Counted from the first letter of the stretch, positions 37,839 through 48,220 are shown. The stretch: DNA of 64,000 nt from Daphnia pulex (GCF_021134715.1 NC_060025.1:9532698-9596697), one strand, 5' to 3'. Notes: generated by a model from the sequence alone, not told the origin. Made by a program: numbers and translations.

Positions 37839-40420
37839 GAACTAAACCCGATTTTGATCTCATCGTGCTCAGCGTGAAACGCTGATCAAGAATATATCCT
37901 CGATTGCCTGTTTCTGAGCATTTTTAGTAAGTCTGGAAAGCAGCGCCACCAAGTGGCAAGTGTTGGAACTAAACCCGATTTTGATAAAATCGTGCTCAGC
38001 GTGAAACGCTGATCAAGAATATATCCTCGATTGCCTGTTTCTGAGCATTTTTAGTAAGTCTGGAAAGCAGCGCCACCAAGTGGCAAGTGTTGGAACTAAA
38101 CCCGATTTTGATAAAATCGTGCTCAGCGTGAAACGCTGATCAAGAATATATCCTCGATTGCCTGTTTCTGAGCATTTTTAGTAAGTCTGGAAAGCAGCGC
38201 CACCAAGTGGCAAGTGTTGGAACTAAACCCGATTTTGATCTCATCGTTCTCAGCGTGAAACGCTGATCAAGAATATATCCTCGATTGCCTGTTTCTGAGC
38301 ATTTTTAGTAAGTCTGGAAAGCAGCGCCACCAAGTGGCAAGTGTTGGAACTAAACCCGATTTTGATCTCATCGTGCTCAGCGTGAAACGCTGATCAAGAA
38401 TATATCCTCGATTGCCTGTTTCTGAGCATTTTTAGTAAGTCTGGAAAGCAGCGCCACCAAGTGGCAAGTGTTGGAACTAAACCCGATTTTGATCTCATCG
38501 TGCTCAGCGTGAAACGCTGATCAAGAATATATCCTCGATTGCCTGTTTCTGAGCATTTTTAGTAAGTCTGGAAAGCAGCGCCACCAAGTGGCAAGTGTTG
38601 GAACTAAACCCGATTTTGATCTCATCGTGCTCAGCGTGAAACGCTGATCAAGAATATATCCTCGATTGCCTGTTTCTGAGCATTTTTAGTAAGTCTGGAA
38701 AGCAGCGCCACCAAGTGGCAAGTGTTGGAACTAAACCCGATTTTGATCTCATCGTGCTCAGCGTGAAACGCTGATCAAGAATATATCCTCGATTGCCTGT
38801 TTCTGAGCATTTTTAGTAAGTCTGGAAAGCAGCGCCACCAAGTGGCAAGTGTTGGAACTAAACCCGATTTTGATCTCATCGTGCTCAGCGTGAAACGCTG
38901 ATCAAGAATATATCCTCGATTGCCTGTTTCTGAGCATTTTTAGTAAGTCTGGAAAGCAGCGCCACCAAGTGGCAAGTGTTGGAACTAAACCCGATTTTGA
39001 TCTCATCGTGCTCAGCGTGAAACGCTGATCAAGAATATATCCTCGATTGCCTGTTTCTGAGCATTTTTAGTAAGTCTGGAAAGCAGCGCCACCAAGTGGC
39101 AAGTGTTGGAACTAAACCCGATTTTGATCTCATCGTGCTCAGCGTGAAACGCTGATCAAGAATATATCCTCGATTGCCTGTTTCTGAGCATTTTTAGTAA
39201 GTCTGGAAAGCAGCGCCACCAAGTGGCAAGTGTTGGAACTAAACCCGATTTTGATCTCATCGTGCTCAGCGTGAAACGCTGATCAAGAATATATCCTCGA
39301 TTGCCTGTTTCTGAGCATTTTTAGTAAGTCTGGAAAGCAGCGCCACCAAGTGGCAAGTGTTTGAACTAAACCCGATTTTGATAAAATCGTGCTCAGCGTG
39401 AAACGCTGATCAAGAATATATCCTCGATTGCCTGTTTCTGAGCATTTTTAGTAAGTCTGGAAAGCAGCGCCACCAAGTGGCAAGTGTTGGAACTAAACCC
39501 GATTTTGATCTCATCGTGCTCAGCGTGAAACGCTGATCAAGAATATATCCTCGATTGCCTGTTTCTGAGCATTTTTAGTAAGTCTGGAAAGCAGCGCCAC
39601 CAAGTGGCAAGTGTTGGAACTAAACCCGATTTTGATCTCATCGTGCTCAGCGTGAAACGCTGATCAAGAATATATCCTCGATTGCCTGTTTCTGAGCATT
39701 TTTAGTAAGTCTGGAAAGCAGCGCCACCAAGTGGCAAGTGTTGGAACTAAACCCGATTTTGATCTCATCGTGCTCAGCGTGAAACGCTGATCAAGAATAT
39801 ATCCTCGATTGCCTGTTTCTGAGCATTTTTAGTAAGTCTGGAAAGCAGCGCCACCAAGTGGCAAGTGTTGGAACTAAACCCGATTTTGATAAAATCGTGC
39901 TCAGCGTGAAACGCTGATCAAGAATATATCCTCGATTGCCTGTTTCTGAGCATTTTTAGTAAGTCTGGAAAGCAGCGCCACCAAGTGGCAAGTGTTGGAA
40001 CTAAACCCGATTTTGATCTCATCGTGCTCAGCGTGAAACGCTGATCAAGAATATATCCTCGATTGCCTGTTTCTGAGCATTTTTAGTAAGTCGGGAAAGC
40101 AGCGCCACCAAGTGGCAAGTGTTGGAACTAAACCCGATTTTGATCTCATCGTGCTCAGCGTGAAACGCTGATCAAGAATATATCCTCGATTGCCTGTTTC
40201 TGAGCATTTTTAGTAAGTCTGGAAAGCAGCGCCACCAAGTGGCAAGTGTTGGAACTAAACCCGATTTTGATAAAATCGTGCTCAGCGTGAAACGCTGATC
40301 AAGAATATATCCTCGATTGCCTGTTTCTGAGCATTTTTAGTAAGTCGGAAAAGCAGCGCCACCAAGTGGCAAGTGTTGGAACTAAACCCGATTTTGATCT
40401 CATCGTGCTCAGCGTGAAAC
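37839..40420 (+). repeat. 127-bp satellite array, about 20.3 units
   Basis: Units start GAACTAAACCCGATTTTGAT every 127 bp (37839, 37966, 38093 ... 40252, 40379). Each has a hairpin CAGCGTGAAACGCTG, a CCTCGATTGCCTGTTTC stretch and AGCGCCACCAAGTGGCAAG. Units are almost identical. They fall into two kinds by the bases after GATTTTGAT: CTCATCG in most units, AAAATCG in units 2, 3, 13, 17 and 20. A few single changes mark units (unit 4 CGTTCTC; the junction before unit 13, TGTTTGAA). The last unit is cut after GTGAAACG, where the retroelement repeat begins. No coding potential. Confidence 0.97.
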
Positions 40421-41543
40421 GTTTGGCTGGAGTGGTGAAAGACCGCAAACCATGTGCCGACCCTTGGGGGAGCCAGACACGACGCGAACAAAACACTTAA
40501 TTGGATACAACAAAAAAATTAAACAAAAAGGTATACCAAAAAAGTGAAAAAGATACTTAGTAGACTATTCCGGAACGAGCTTGTTCTTGGCTCTCTTGTA
40601 GTCGAATGATGTAGGAACGATAAACGTCGGGGGTTTATATACCCAGATTCGCAGCGGTGGCGTTTAAAGTTCAGGGGGTAAGGAATTCCCCGTAGGTTGG
40701 GTAGACAATAGTGTCAATTAATAAATCGCGGGCGTTCGAGGATTGTTCTCGAACCTTCCAGAACGTTCTAGAATCTTCTAGAACATTCCGTATTGGATTC
40801 ATGTGGTGGTTGCACTAATCCAAGATATGTCGTCCATATTTTATATGTTTTTTTGAAAGGTTTTATGTTTTTTATAAAATCAGTAAAAGCCGTGAAATTA
40901 CGGCGTGTCCCATGGATACATTTTCGGCTTAAAACTGTGAGCTTTTTATTTTGGCTGTATCGTCTGGTCTAAAAAGGTCCGGTTAAGCGGGCCGAGTACT
41001 GGGCGCAAGAGTAGCCGTTCTCGCCGAACCCGTCATTCCCTGATCCCCCCGGGCTCTTAGGCTATCCCGGGCGGTCGTAATGTCTGCGAGGGAGTTCAGT
41101 TTTCTCCGCTTTCCCTACTGGTTTGCTGCCGGTGGCCAATTGTCGACCGTCGGATAGTTAAAAAATGCCGTTTTTGTATTTTGTGTTGCTGAAAAATATT
41201 TTCCAAGCTTTGCCAGGATCGATTTTGAAGAATTTTGCTTGATTCGTTACTGCAGGTTTGATCTGGTCGTTTTCCGAGCTCTGCCAGGATTGATTTTGGA
41301 GGTTTTTACCGATTCGTTACCTACGTTTATGCGGTATTCCCCGTATTTTGAAATTTGTATTGGTTATACTCGAAGTCCAATATAGTAACTAATAAAAAAT
41401 GTATTGGTCGACATGTCAATTAGCTCAGTTGGTAGAGCGCTGAACTCGTGTTCAGAACGTCCGGGTTCAACTCCCGGTGGATCCAATTCCAGATTATCCC
41501 GAAAAGAGGTCGATTATTGCAGGTTTCATTTTTCAAGCTTTGC
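40421..41543 (-). mobile_element. 5'-truncated extra copy of the Penelope-like pseudo-LTR
   Basis: The sequence matches 41544-42660 and 48633-49749 almost base for base (one difference is CTGCGAGG versus CCGCGAGG near 41087). It includes the same promoter (40604-40788), the GC-rich stem region and one tRNA-like segment (41414-41485). It is joined on the left to the satellite within GAAACG and on the right to the next copy within TTTGCC(TGG). In the transcript direction of the element (right to left) it lies downstream of the main copy, making a tandem of partial elements as is usual for Penelope-like elements. Confidence 0.8.
40604..40788 (-). promoter_or_regulatory. heat-shock-type promoter, copy 1
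   Basis: Minus-strand promoter. At 40746-40788 there are nine contiguous heat-shock pentamers: TTC and GAA alternate exactly every 5 bp (TTC 40746, GAA 40751, TTC 40756, and so on to TTC 40786). TATATAAA reads leftward from 40641, and an arthropod initiator TCATTC has its +1 A at 40607, about 32-34 bp downstream of the TATA box. Transcription would run leftward, here into the truncated leader and the satellite. Confidence 0.8.
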
Positions 41544-42970
41544 CTGGAGTGGTGAAAGACCGCAAACCATGTGCCGACCCTTGGGGGAGCCAGACACGAC
41601 GCGAACAAAACACTTAATTGGATACAACAAAAAAATTAAACAAAAAGGTATACCAAAAAAGTGAAAAAGATACTTAGTAGACTATTCCGGAACGAGCTTG
41701 TTCTTGGCTCTCTTGTAGTCGAATGATGTAGGAACGATAAACGTCGGGGGTTTATATACCCAGATTCGCAGCGGTGGCGTTTAAAGTTCAGGGGGTAAGG
41801 AATTCCCCGTAGGTTGGGTAGACAATAGTGTCAATTAATAAATCGCGGGCGTTCGAGGATTGTTCTCGAACCTTCCAGAACGTTCTAGAATCTTCTAGAA
41901 CATTCCGTATTGGATTCATGTGGTGGTTGCACTAATCCAAGATATGTCGTCCATATTTTATATGTTTTTTTGAAAGGTTTTATGTTTTTTATAAAATCAG
42001 TAAAAGCCGTGAAATTACGGCGTGTCCCATGGATACATTTTCGGCTTAAAACTGTGAGCTTTTTATTTTGGCTGTATCGTCTGGTCTAAAAAGGTCCGGT
42101 TAAGCGGGCCGAGTACTGGGCGCAAGAGTAGCCGTTCTCGCCGAACCCGTCATTCCCTGATCCCCCCGGGCTCTTAGGCTATCCCGGGCGGTCGTAATGT
42201 CCGCGAGGGAGTTCAGTTTTCTCCGCTTTCCCTACTGGTTTGCTGCCGGTGGCCAATTGTCGACCGTCGGATAGTTAAAAAATGCCGTTTTTGTATTTTG
42301 TGTTGCTGAAAAATATTTTCCAAGCTTTGCCAGGATCGATTTTGAAGAATTTTGCTTGATTCGTTACTGCAGGTTTGATCTGGTCGTTTTCCGAGCTCTG
42401 CCAGGATTGATTTTGGAGGTTTTTACCGATTCGTTACCTACGTTTATGCGGTATTCCCCGTATTTTGAAATTTGTATTGGTTATACTCGAAGTCCAATAT
42501 AGTAACTAATAAAAAATGTATTGGTCGACATGTCAATTAGCTCAGTTGGTAGAGCGCTGAACTCGTGTTCAGAACGTCCGGGTTCAATTCCCGGTGGATC
42601 CAATTCCAGATTATCCCGAAAAGAGGTCGATTATTGCAGGTTTCATTTTTCAAGCTTTGCCAGAATCGATTTTGGAATTTACATTGGTTATACCAGAAGT
42701 CTAATATAGTGACTAACACAAAGATTCTTGGCTGATATGTCAAGTAGCTCAGTTGGAAGAGCGCTGAACTCGTGTTCAGAACGTCCGGGTTCAATTCCCG
42801 GTGGATCCAATTTCAGGTTATCCCGAAAAGAGGTCGATTATTGCAGGTTTCATTTTTCAAGCTTTGCCAGAATCGATTTTGCAATTTACATTGGTTATAC
42901 CAGAAGTCCAATATAGTGACTAACACAAAGTTTGTTGGCTGATATGTCAAGTAGCTCAGTTGGAAGAGCG
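41544..42970 (-). repeat. left pseudo-LTR of the Penelope-like element
   Basis: A 1,427-bp direct repeat with 48633-50059, near identical by eye. It carries a promoter (41721-41905: HSE 41863-41905, TATATAAA from 41758), a GC-rich block with potential stems (CCCCCCGGGCTC..GCTATCCCGGG, about 42164-42188) and tRNA-like segments at 42530-42602 and 42738-42809. A third begins at 42945 and continues beyond the repeat end. Confidence 0.85.
41721..41905 (-). promoter_or_regulatory. heat-shock-type promoter, copy 2
   Basis: Same arrangement as copy 1: nine phased HSE pentamers at 41863-41905, TATATAAA from 41758 leftward, initiator TCATTC with +1 at about 41724. It would drive transcription into the downstream truncated copy at 40421-41543. 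Confidence 0.8.
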
Positions 42971-44367
42971 CCGAACTCGTGTTCAGAACGTCCGGGCTCA
43001 AATCCCGGTGGATCCAATTCAAGATTATCCTGAAAAAAAGGGGTCGATTTTGGTTTTTTTAGACCGCCTGTTAGGTTAGGTAGGCCAGTTTTAAGATTAT
43101 ATGTGAAATAATAATCGTTTCTATTTGCGTCCGAGGTCGTAGAATTTTATTCCGGCGGAGCCGGTATTCTGTGATATTTTTACCTAGATCCGGGAATTTT
43201 TAGACCGCCTGTCGGGTTAGGTAGGCCAGTTTAAAGATGATATGTGAAATAATAATTGTTTTTATTTGTGCCCGAGGTCGTAGGATTTTATTCCGGCGGA
43301 GCCGGTATTCTGTGATATTTTTCCTAGATCCAGGAATGTTTAGACCGCCTGTCAGGTTAGGTAGGCCAGTTTAAAGATTATATGTAATGACCCTTAGTAG
43401 TCGTTTCGATTTGTTTCGATGGTCATATAATTTATTCCGGTGCAACTGGCATGTGTACAAGCACGTACGTTTATATGGTATTCCCGTATTTTGAAGTTTA
43501 CCTTGGTTATACCCGAAGTCCAATATAGTGACTAACAAAAAGTTTATTTGTTGATATGTCAAGTAGCTCAGTTGGTAGAGCGCTGAACTCGTGTTCAGAA
43601 CGTCCGGGTTCGAATCCCGGTGCGTCTAATTCCGGATTACCATGGAACCAGGTGGGCAATTCCCAATTGATGTCCAAGAAATGTTTTTATCCCAGAAACA
43701 AATGTGTTTAAGGCTCAGAGTGCCCAGAGTCCAACATAGGGGTCACAAATATGTTAGCTGGTTGATATGTCACTTAGCACAATGGTAGTGCACTGGAATA
43801 GTATCCAGAAGAGCCGGGTTCGAATCTCGGAGACACCGCTTAAATGGTGGGTGACATAGGCGATTCTGCCAAAAAAGTCTAAGGCTAATGAGTAGTAGCC
43901 ACCGTGTGTGTCCCCAGGGGCGCGAACCATGTAAAAGTGGGGAGCCGCTACCGCCACTGGGGCATATGCTGTGATCAAACGCTCATGGACGGCCCGAAGT
44001 CGAGCTGAGAGGATCTTGGTGCCCGTTGTAGCGGACGGCATTGGTTCCTTAAAGTTACGGCGGGTGCACGACTCTAAACTGTGGGACCTTACGGACCCGA
44101 GCCACAAGCACGGCGTGGATATTCCCTCCCCTGGCAGACGTCCACGAGAGTGTTCTAAGGCGAAAAGCCGCGTCTGTTTTTATATGTGTTCTTTATAAAT
44201 TATGTGGTTCATAATATTCTGAGCTTTGAAAAAGAGAAGGGTGTCAGCATCCAGGATTAGTTGGTGGAAAACATAAACTGAGTTAAAAAATGATGTGCCG
44301 TGTGGGTCAGTAGCCACCACACTGGCAACGCATACCGACAACCCGGGTTCGATCCCTGGGCTCGTCG
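42530..44367 (+). repeat. cluster of six tRNA-like segments, antisense to the retroelement
   Basis: Segments at 42530-42602, 42738-42809, 42945-43016, 43557-43628, 43768-43838 and 44293-44367. The first five follow a leader like TGATATGTCA(A)G. Each has an A box (TAGCTCAGTTGG or TAGCACAATGG), a D stem, a five-pair anticodon-type stem with a six-base loop (CTGAA-CTCGTG-TTCAG or CTGGA-ATAGTA-TCCAG) and a T arm with a good B box (GGTTCAATTCC, GGTTCGAATCC). No full acceptor stem can be drawn and the anticodon loop is one base short, so these are not functional tRNAs. The sixth is more diverged but keeps the B box. Confidence 0.7.
43061..43390 (+). repeat. 140-141-bp tandem repeat in the retroelement tail
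   Basis: Units begin AGACCGCCTGT at 43061, 43202 and 43342. Each contains GGTTAGGTAGGCCAG and the pairable TTCCGGCGGAGCCGG. The first unit reads TTAGGTTAGG, two exact units of the arthropod telomere repeat; the others have CAGGTTAGG or CGGGTTAGG. Four homologous units occur in each 4,704-bp unit (51582, 51723, 51864, 52004). Confidence 0.85.
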
Positions 44368-44454
44368 TTCAAGGTCCTCCTGAAATATGCCTGGTTATTC
44401 CAGTCTGTCCGTCTATGATACATAGGCGGAAGATGGCTTGCCAGCTCCATTATT

Positions 44455-46404
44455 TCAAGGAGGGGGGTTGTCCTGTGGTCCTTGTTTATATTGTTTTCCT
44501 AACCCGTCGCCTATTCTTTTGGCCACTTGGTAAGCTATGCGCGGTGGGTCTAATGGTATTTGATCTTCCATTTGGGTGTTGTATATTTTTAATTCCTTGG
44601 ATATTTCTTTCCACAGATAGTTGAGTGCTTTTCTTGTGGTTTTTTCTTTTCCTAGATCGTATTTTGTGATAAAGGTAAATCCCGTTTTAGTTTGATTGGG
44701 CTTGAATGGGTGTAACAGAGTTCTTCTCCTTTTGTATAATGTTTTTTTGAAAGCTGTTAATAGTAGATGAGTCGGATATCCCCTCCTGTCCAGTCTTTGT
44801 AATAACGCTGCGGCTTCGTTATCGAAATCCTTAGTGTGTGTGGTATTACGTCGTATACGCAGAAGTTGTGAGTATGGAATGCTTTTAAGCAATGCTGGTG
44901 GGTGCATTGAGGTGAAGTGTACGTATTGGTGGCCATCCGTTGGCTTCCTGAAGAGTTTAAAGTCCAACGAATTTTGAGGATTGATGGATATTTTGAGATC
45001 CAATGCCTCTAGTGGTTCATCCGATATCACGAATGTGAGTTTTAATGCTTCGTCTACTACCCCATCAAATGTCGGTATTATTTCATTTTTATCCCCTTTC
45101 CATATACCAATCAGGTCGTCGATGTATCGCCCCAAATAAATGAGGTTTGGAGGTGGGTTATTAAGTAGGTGAGCCGTTCTGTAGTACATAAACGTGTTTG
45201 CAAAATATACTGAGATGGAGCATCCCATGGCTGTGCCACTCAGTTGGTGGAACCACTGCTGGTTCTGAAGATGGAGGATATTTTTCTTCACCACGAGAGT
45301 TAGCATCTGTCTAAATAATCTCGGGTTGGGTGGTCGCATTGTGTTATTTGCCCGTGCTTCATGGAGCAGTATGTGGAAGTTTGCGGCATAGAATTGTGTT
45401 GCTGACTTAATCCCTTCGTCCCATGGTATGCTGGGGTAGAGCCCGACCACGTCGGCAGAAAAGAGAGAACAACCTTCAGGGAGTGTCCCTAAGGATTCAA
45501 GGTCGTTGATGAGAGCTGTTGTGTCTTGAAGTGAGCCTGGGATTAACCGTAATAGTGGTTCCGTTAAAGCGGCCAGGAAGAGGTCAAAATCTCTTGTTGT
45601 ACTGGCCATGGCCGCTAGGATTGGTCGCCCTGCGAAAGTGTTTGTGTCCGCTCTAGTTTCTTTGTGTATTTTTGGGAGAAAATAAATTGCTGAAGCTTTT
45701 GGTGGTCGGTTTCTGATGTTGTTGAAATCTTTTTTCGTTATAAATTTATCCCGCAAAAGAAGTTTTGCCAATGCGTCTCTATCCGTAGCAAGTGTGATAA
45801 GTTCTTTTTGCATTTCTTCTTTGGAGAGCTCCCGGTATGTTTTTTTGTCTGATAGTTGGCGTTGGGCTTCCTTTATATAATTGCTTTTAGACCAGGTAAC
45901 TGTTTTGCCACCTTTGTCGGCTTTTAGGGTGTAAACCTCCGTTGCTTTGTGAAGCTCTTCGCAGGCTTTTCGACCAGCTTTCGAGAGGTTACTGCGAGTT
46001 ATATGTGTTGAAGCTAGTTTTTTATATGTTTCTTGCCATATTTCCGTGAATTTGATGTATTGTGGAGGTTCCCATGTGGATTTCCATTGTTTGGATAGCA
46101 GTGATTTAGGAAATGAGGGGTTTCCTCTGAGACCCCAGTATATTTTAAGGTTGAGTAAACGCCTAAGTCGTTGTAGATCGTTTTTTATCTGTGTCGGTTG
46201 TTTTTTTGTATGGGTGGGGATAAAGGAAAGGCCTTTGTGTAATAATTCGGCTAAGCCGGTTCCGATGTTTATTTCGGCATCGTTGAGGACAAAATCGTTT
46301 ATGTCTGTTGTTTTAATAGTTGTTTTGATGTTACGTAATTTTGCCCTTCGGTGGTGCCGTCGCCTCTTGGTTAGTTTTTTTGGTTCGGCTGGAAATATCT
46401 TGTA
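44455..46404 (-). CDS. ORF2: Penelope-like reverse transcriptase
   Basis: The open frame runs leftward from just after TAA (46407-46405) to a stop at 44455, about 649 codons. The first ATG is only at 45813, inside conserved sequence, so translation must begin upstream, probably by frameshift from ORF1. N-terminal part: LAELLHKGLSFIPT and KADKGGKTVTW, typical of Penelope-like elements. RT motifs: YFLPKIHKE and GRPI; FSADVVGLYPSI (motif A, catalytic Asp); GTAMGCSISVYFANTFM (motif B); GRYIDDLIGIW (motif C, catalytic YIDD); then a thumb with KSIPYSQLLRIRR. No GIY-YIG endonuclease. No internal stop or frameshift, so the enzyme could be active. Confidence 0.9.
   Translation of the reverse strand, partial: YKIFPAEPKKLTKRRRHHRRAKLRNIKTTIKTTDINDFVLNDAEINIGTGLAELLHKGLSFIPTHTKKQPTQIKNDLQRLRRLLNLKIYWGLRGNPSFPKSLLSKQWKSTWEPPQYIKFTEIWQETYKKLASTHITRSNLSKAGRKACEELHKATEVYTLKADKGGKTVTWSKSNYIKEAQRQLSDKKTYRELSKEEMQKELITLATDRDALAKLLLRDKFITKKDFNNIRNRPPKASAIYFLPKIHKETRADTNTFAGRPILAAMASTTRDFDLFLAALTEPLLRLIPGSLQDTTALINDLESLGTLPEGCSLFSADVVGLYPSIPWDEGIKSATQFYAANFHILLHEARANNTMRPPNPRLFRQMLTLVVKKNILHLQNQQWFHQLSGTAMGCSISVYFANTFMYYRTAHLLNNPPPNLIYLGRYIDDLIGIWKGDKNEIIPTFDGVVDEALKLTFVISDEPLEALDLKISINPQNSLDFKLFRKPTDGHQYVHFTSMHPPALLKSIPYSQLLRIRRNTTHTKDFDNEAAALLQRLDRRGYPTHLLLTAFKKTLYKRRRTLLHPFKPNQTKTGFTFITKYDLGKEKTTRKALNYLWKEISKELKIYNTQMEDQIPLDPPRIAYQVAKRIGDGLGKQYKQGPQDNPPP
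46374..46380 (-). promoter_or_regulatory. candidate -1 ribosomal frameshift site joining ORF1 and ORF2
   Basis: On the minus strand the heptamer A AAA AAC lies in the ORF1 frame and is followed at once by an ORF1-frame stop (TAA). A one-base backward slip continues directly into the ORF2 frame (CTA ACC AAG AGG). The heptamer matches the X XXY YYZ rule. Upstream in the ORF1 frame there is a TAG (46448-46446), 66 nt before the site, so the fusion would also need readthrough of that TAG, a variant lacking it, or splicing. Confidence 0.45.
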
Positions 46405-46445
46405 TTACGATGCTGGTCAAACCTGGGCCTTTCCTGGTCGGAGTC

Positions 46446-48074
46446 CTAGTCTTGACCGCCGTAATTTTGTCGGTCCATACGGGCGCGAGTCGAAGTAGAG
46501 CGTGGTCTAGCTCCTGTGTAGCGCTCGGAGTCCCTTGGCGGGGTTTGAGGCCTACGCGGGCGTGTAATATTTTTCGTGGATGGTGGTCGGTTTCCAGGTG
46601 GGATTTCCAACACCGGGACGAACGCGATGCCTTTTTCCTGGTCTTCGAATTTATATGTTGTTTTACCGCCCGCTATTGGCCTGGCTTTAAAGACTGTTTC
46701 TTTGTGTGTGCGAGATGCTTCGAATTTTTTGGCGGCCTCTATTTCTTGTTCGTCGGGCTTCCATCGATCTAAGAGATCCTTTCTATTTTCCCAGATTGTG
46801 GTCATAGCTTTTAATTGTGAGTCTATGAGTAAAGTCGACATTTTTGTCATTGCCGCCAATGCGATTGTGTTAAACTCTGTGAGTAAGTCGTCCGTGAGTA
46901 CCAATTCCGGGCTCGGACTTTGAATTTTGGTGCCTGTGATGTTGACCGGGGGGCGCCCATCGCTCAATTTGTTGCTGTTTCTAATAATGGCGGTTTCCAG
47001 GTTTGATAATTGTGCGTCCAATGTGCCTAGTTCGCGGATTCGTTGGTCGGAAAGCATTCTGGGGTTTATACCCGGATGTGGAGTGGTAGTTTCCGCTCGT
47101 ATAGGGTGTTGTGAGCTACCTGCTACAAAGCCTGTTTGTTTCAGGTGCATGTGGAGGTTGGCCATTCGATCCATTGGTGTGCTTGTTTTGTGTAGAGCTG
47201 TGTTTGGCTGGAAACTTGGGATTTGGAGAGATTTTGGTCTCTCTTCTGGTGTTGTTGACTGCGATAGCGGTGGTTGCAGCCAATCGTCAGAATTTGGTCT
47301 CGCTGGGGAGCTTATGTTTGCTGGTTGTCTCAGCTCCGGAGGGATCGCTCTGTAGGGTTCGTCAACTTCAATGAGTTGTTCCACGTATGTGTTGAGTAAA
47401 TCTGGGGACGGGATATTGGTCGAGCTACCTGAGCTACCTAGGATCGATTCCAGTGTCTCCGAAATTACTGTGGGTGTAATTGTCCCTGCCTGGTAGTGGC
47501 GGAATAAGTTATCTACGGCTACAGCTTCGTGGTGATCTAAGGTGTCTGGAATGTCTTCCTCCAGGTTGATTTCCTCTTCCTCCGATTGGTTTCCGCAGCG
47601 GAATGTGTGTTCGGTTTCCGATTCACTTTCCGTGTCGTGTGGAGGAACCGGTATTTGATTTTCCCAGATTAATTGGGGATCCCGGCGGAATTGTTCCGTT
47701 GAAATTGGTCCTTCTTTTGGGTGGGCCCAGAGACAGTCGAAAACCCAGTGAGTTTTTGGGATCGTGAGGTATTCGTACCACTGGCTTCCTTGGTGGGGTA
47801 GAAAAAAACCCCAGTTGCCTTTGAGTGAGCTGTTGTATAATCTGCTGCAACCGTGCCCTGATTTGTGATGGTCACTGGCGTAGAAGCGGTGGAAGATTGC
47901 TGAATCACCCGAATCGTTTGGGATGACCAGGATATATTTATTGCGGATCGTAATCGTCGGATGTAGCTGGAAGTAGTAAGCAGAGCTGTGTTCCCGTGCT
48001 GGTAGTGGCACTCTTATGATGATTTTGCAATGGTTGCTGTATGCTGCTGCTTGCACCGTTGCCCAGTCTGGCAT
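46446..48074 (-). CDS. ORF1 of the Penelope-like element (542 aa)
   Basis: ATG at 48074, TAG at 46446; no internal stops. The first 200 residues are globular-looking (aromatics and paired hydrophobics, WGFFLPHQGSQWYEYL), followed by an acidic run (QSEEEEINLEEDIPD), a Pro/Ser-rich linker, a helical stretch (LTEFNTIALAAMTKMSTLL; NRKDLLDRWKPDEQEIEAAKKF), and a basic Arg/Pro C-terminus (RPRRPQTPPRDSERYTGARP). The overall build suits a nucleic-acid-binding, gag-like ORF1. I recognise no named domain. The basic C-terminal tail ends just before the presumed frameshift region, so an ORF1-RT fusion would place it next to the polymerase. Confidence 0.75.
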   Translation of the reverse strand: MPDWATVQAAAYSNHCKIIIRVPLPAREHSSAYYFQLHPTITIRNKYILVIPNDSGDSAIFHRFYASDHHKSGHGCSRLYNSSLKGNWGFFLPHQGSQWYEYLTIPKTHWVFDCLWAHPKEGPISTEQFRRDPQLIWENQIPVPPHDTESESETEHTFRCGNQSEEEEINLEEDIPDTLDHHEAVAVDNLFRHYQAGTITPTVISETLESILGSSGSSTNIPSPDLLNTYVEQLIEVDEPYRAIPPELRQPANISSPARPNSDDWLQPPLSQSTTPEERPKSLQIPSFQPNTALHKTSTPMDRMANLHMHLKQTGFVAGSSQHPIRAETTTPHPGINPRMLSDQRIRELGTLDAQLSNLETAIIRNSNKLSDGRPPVNITGTKIQSPSPELVLTDDLLTEFNTIALAAMTKMSTLLIDSQLKAMTTIWENRKDLLDRWKPDEQEIEAAKKFEASRTHKETVFKARPIAGGKTTYKFEDQEKGIAFVPVLEIPPGNRPPSTKNITRPRRPQTPPRDSERYTGARPRSTSTRARMDRQNYGGQD

Positions 48075-48145
48075 TCGTTAATTGTGATAATGGTGCTAAT
48101 TATAGTATTAATCCGTTGATGTTTTTATATTTGGAATCATCGGAA

Positions 48146-48220
48146 AGGAGATTTGGCTCAGTCGGTAGAGCACTGGACTCAAGTTCCAGAAGACTCGGGT
48201 TCGAATCCCGGTTGGCGCTA
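48146..48220 (+). repeat. tRNA-like segment in the ORF1 leader
   Basis: TTGGCTCAGTCGGTAGAGC (A box and D arm), CTGGA-CTCAAGT-TCCAG (regular five-pair stem, seven-base loop, anticodon CAA) and GGTTCGAATCC (B box). The best tRNA match in the window. However, the 5' GGAGATT does not pair with the 3' TTGGCGC, and the variable loop is too short for a leucine tRNA. It is antisense to the element transcript and lies about 70 bp upstream of the ORF1 start. Confidence 0.6.

Noticed and set aside
37839-40420. CRISPR-like array
   Set aside because: The whole 127-bp unit is repeated without unique spacers, and the context is eukaryotic satellite DNA.
43754-44107. 117-aa minus-strand frame repeated at 52416, 57120 and 61824
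   Set aside because: It is the antisense of a tRNA-like segment plus flank. Its conservation is explained by recent duplication, and the GVSEIRTR part is a typical antisense-tRNA translation.
46046-47374. Plus-strand frames opposite ORF1 and ORF2
   Set aside because: Shadows of the retroelement frames on the minus strand.
48146-48220. A functional tRNA-Leu(CAA) gene
   Set aside because: Arms and boxes are good, but the acceptor stem does not pair and leucine tRNAs need a long variable arm. Kept as tRNA-like.
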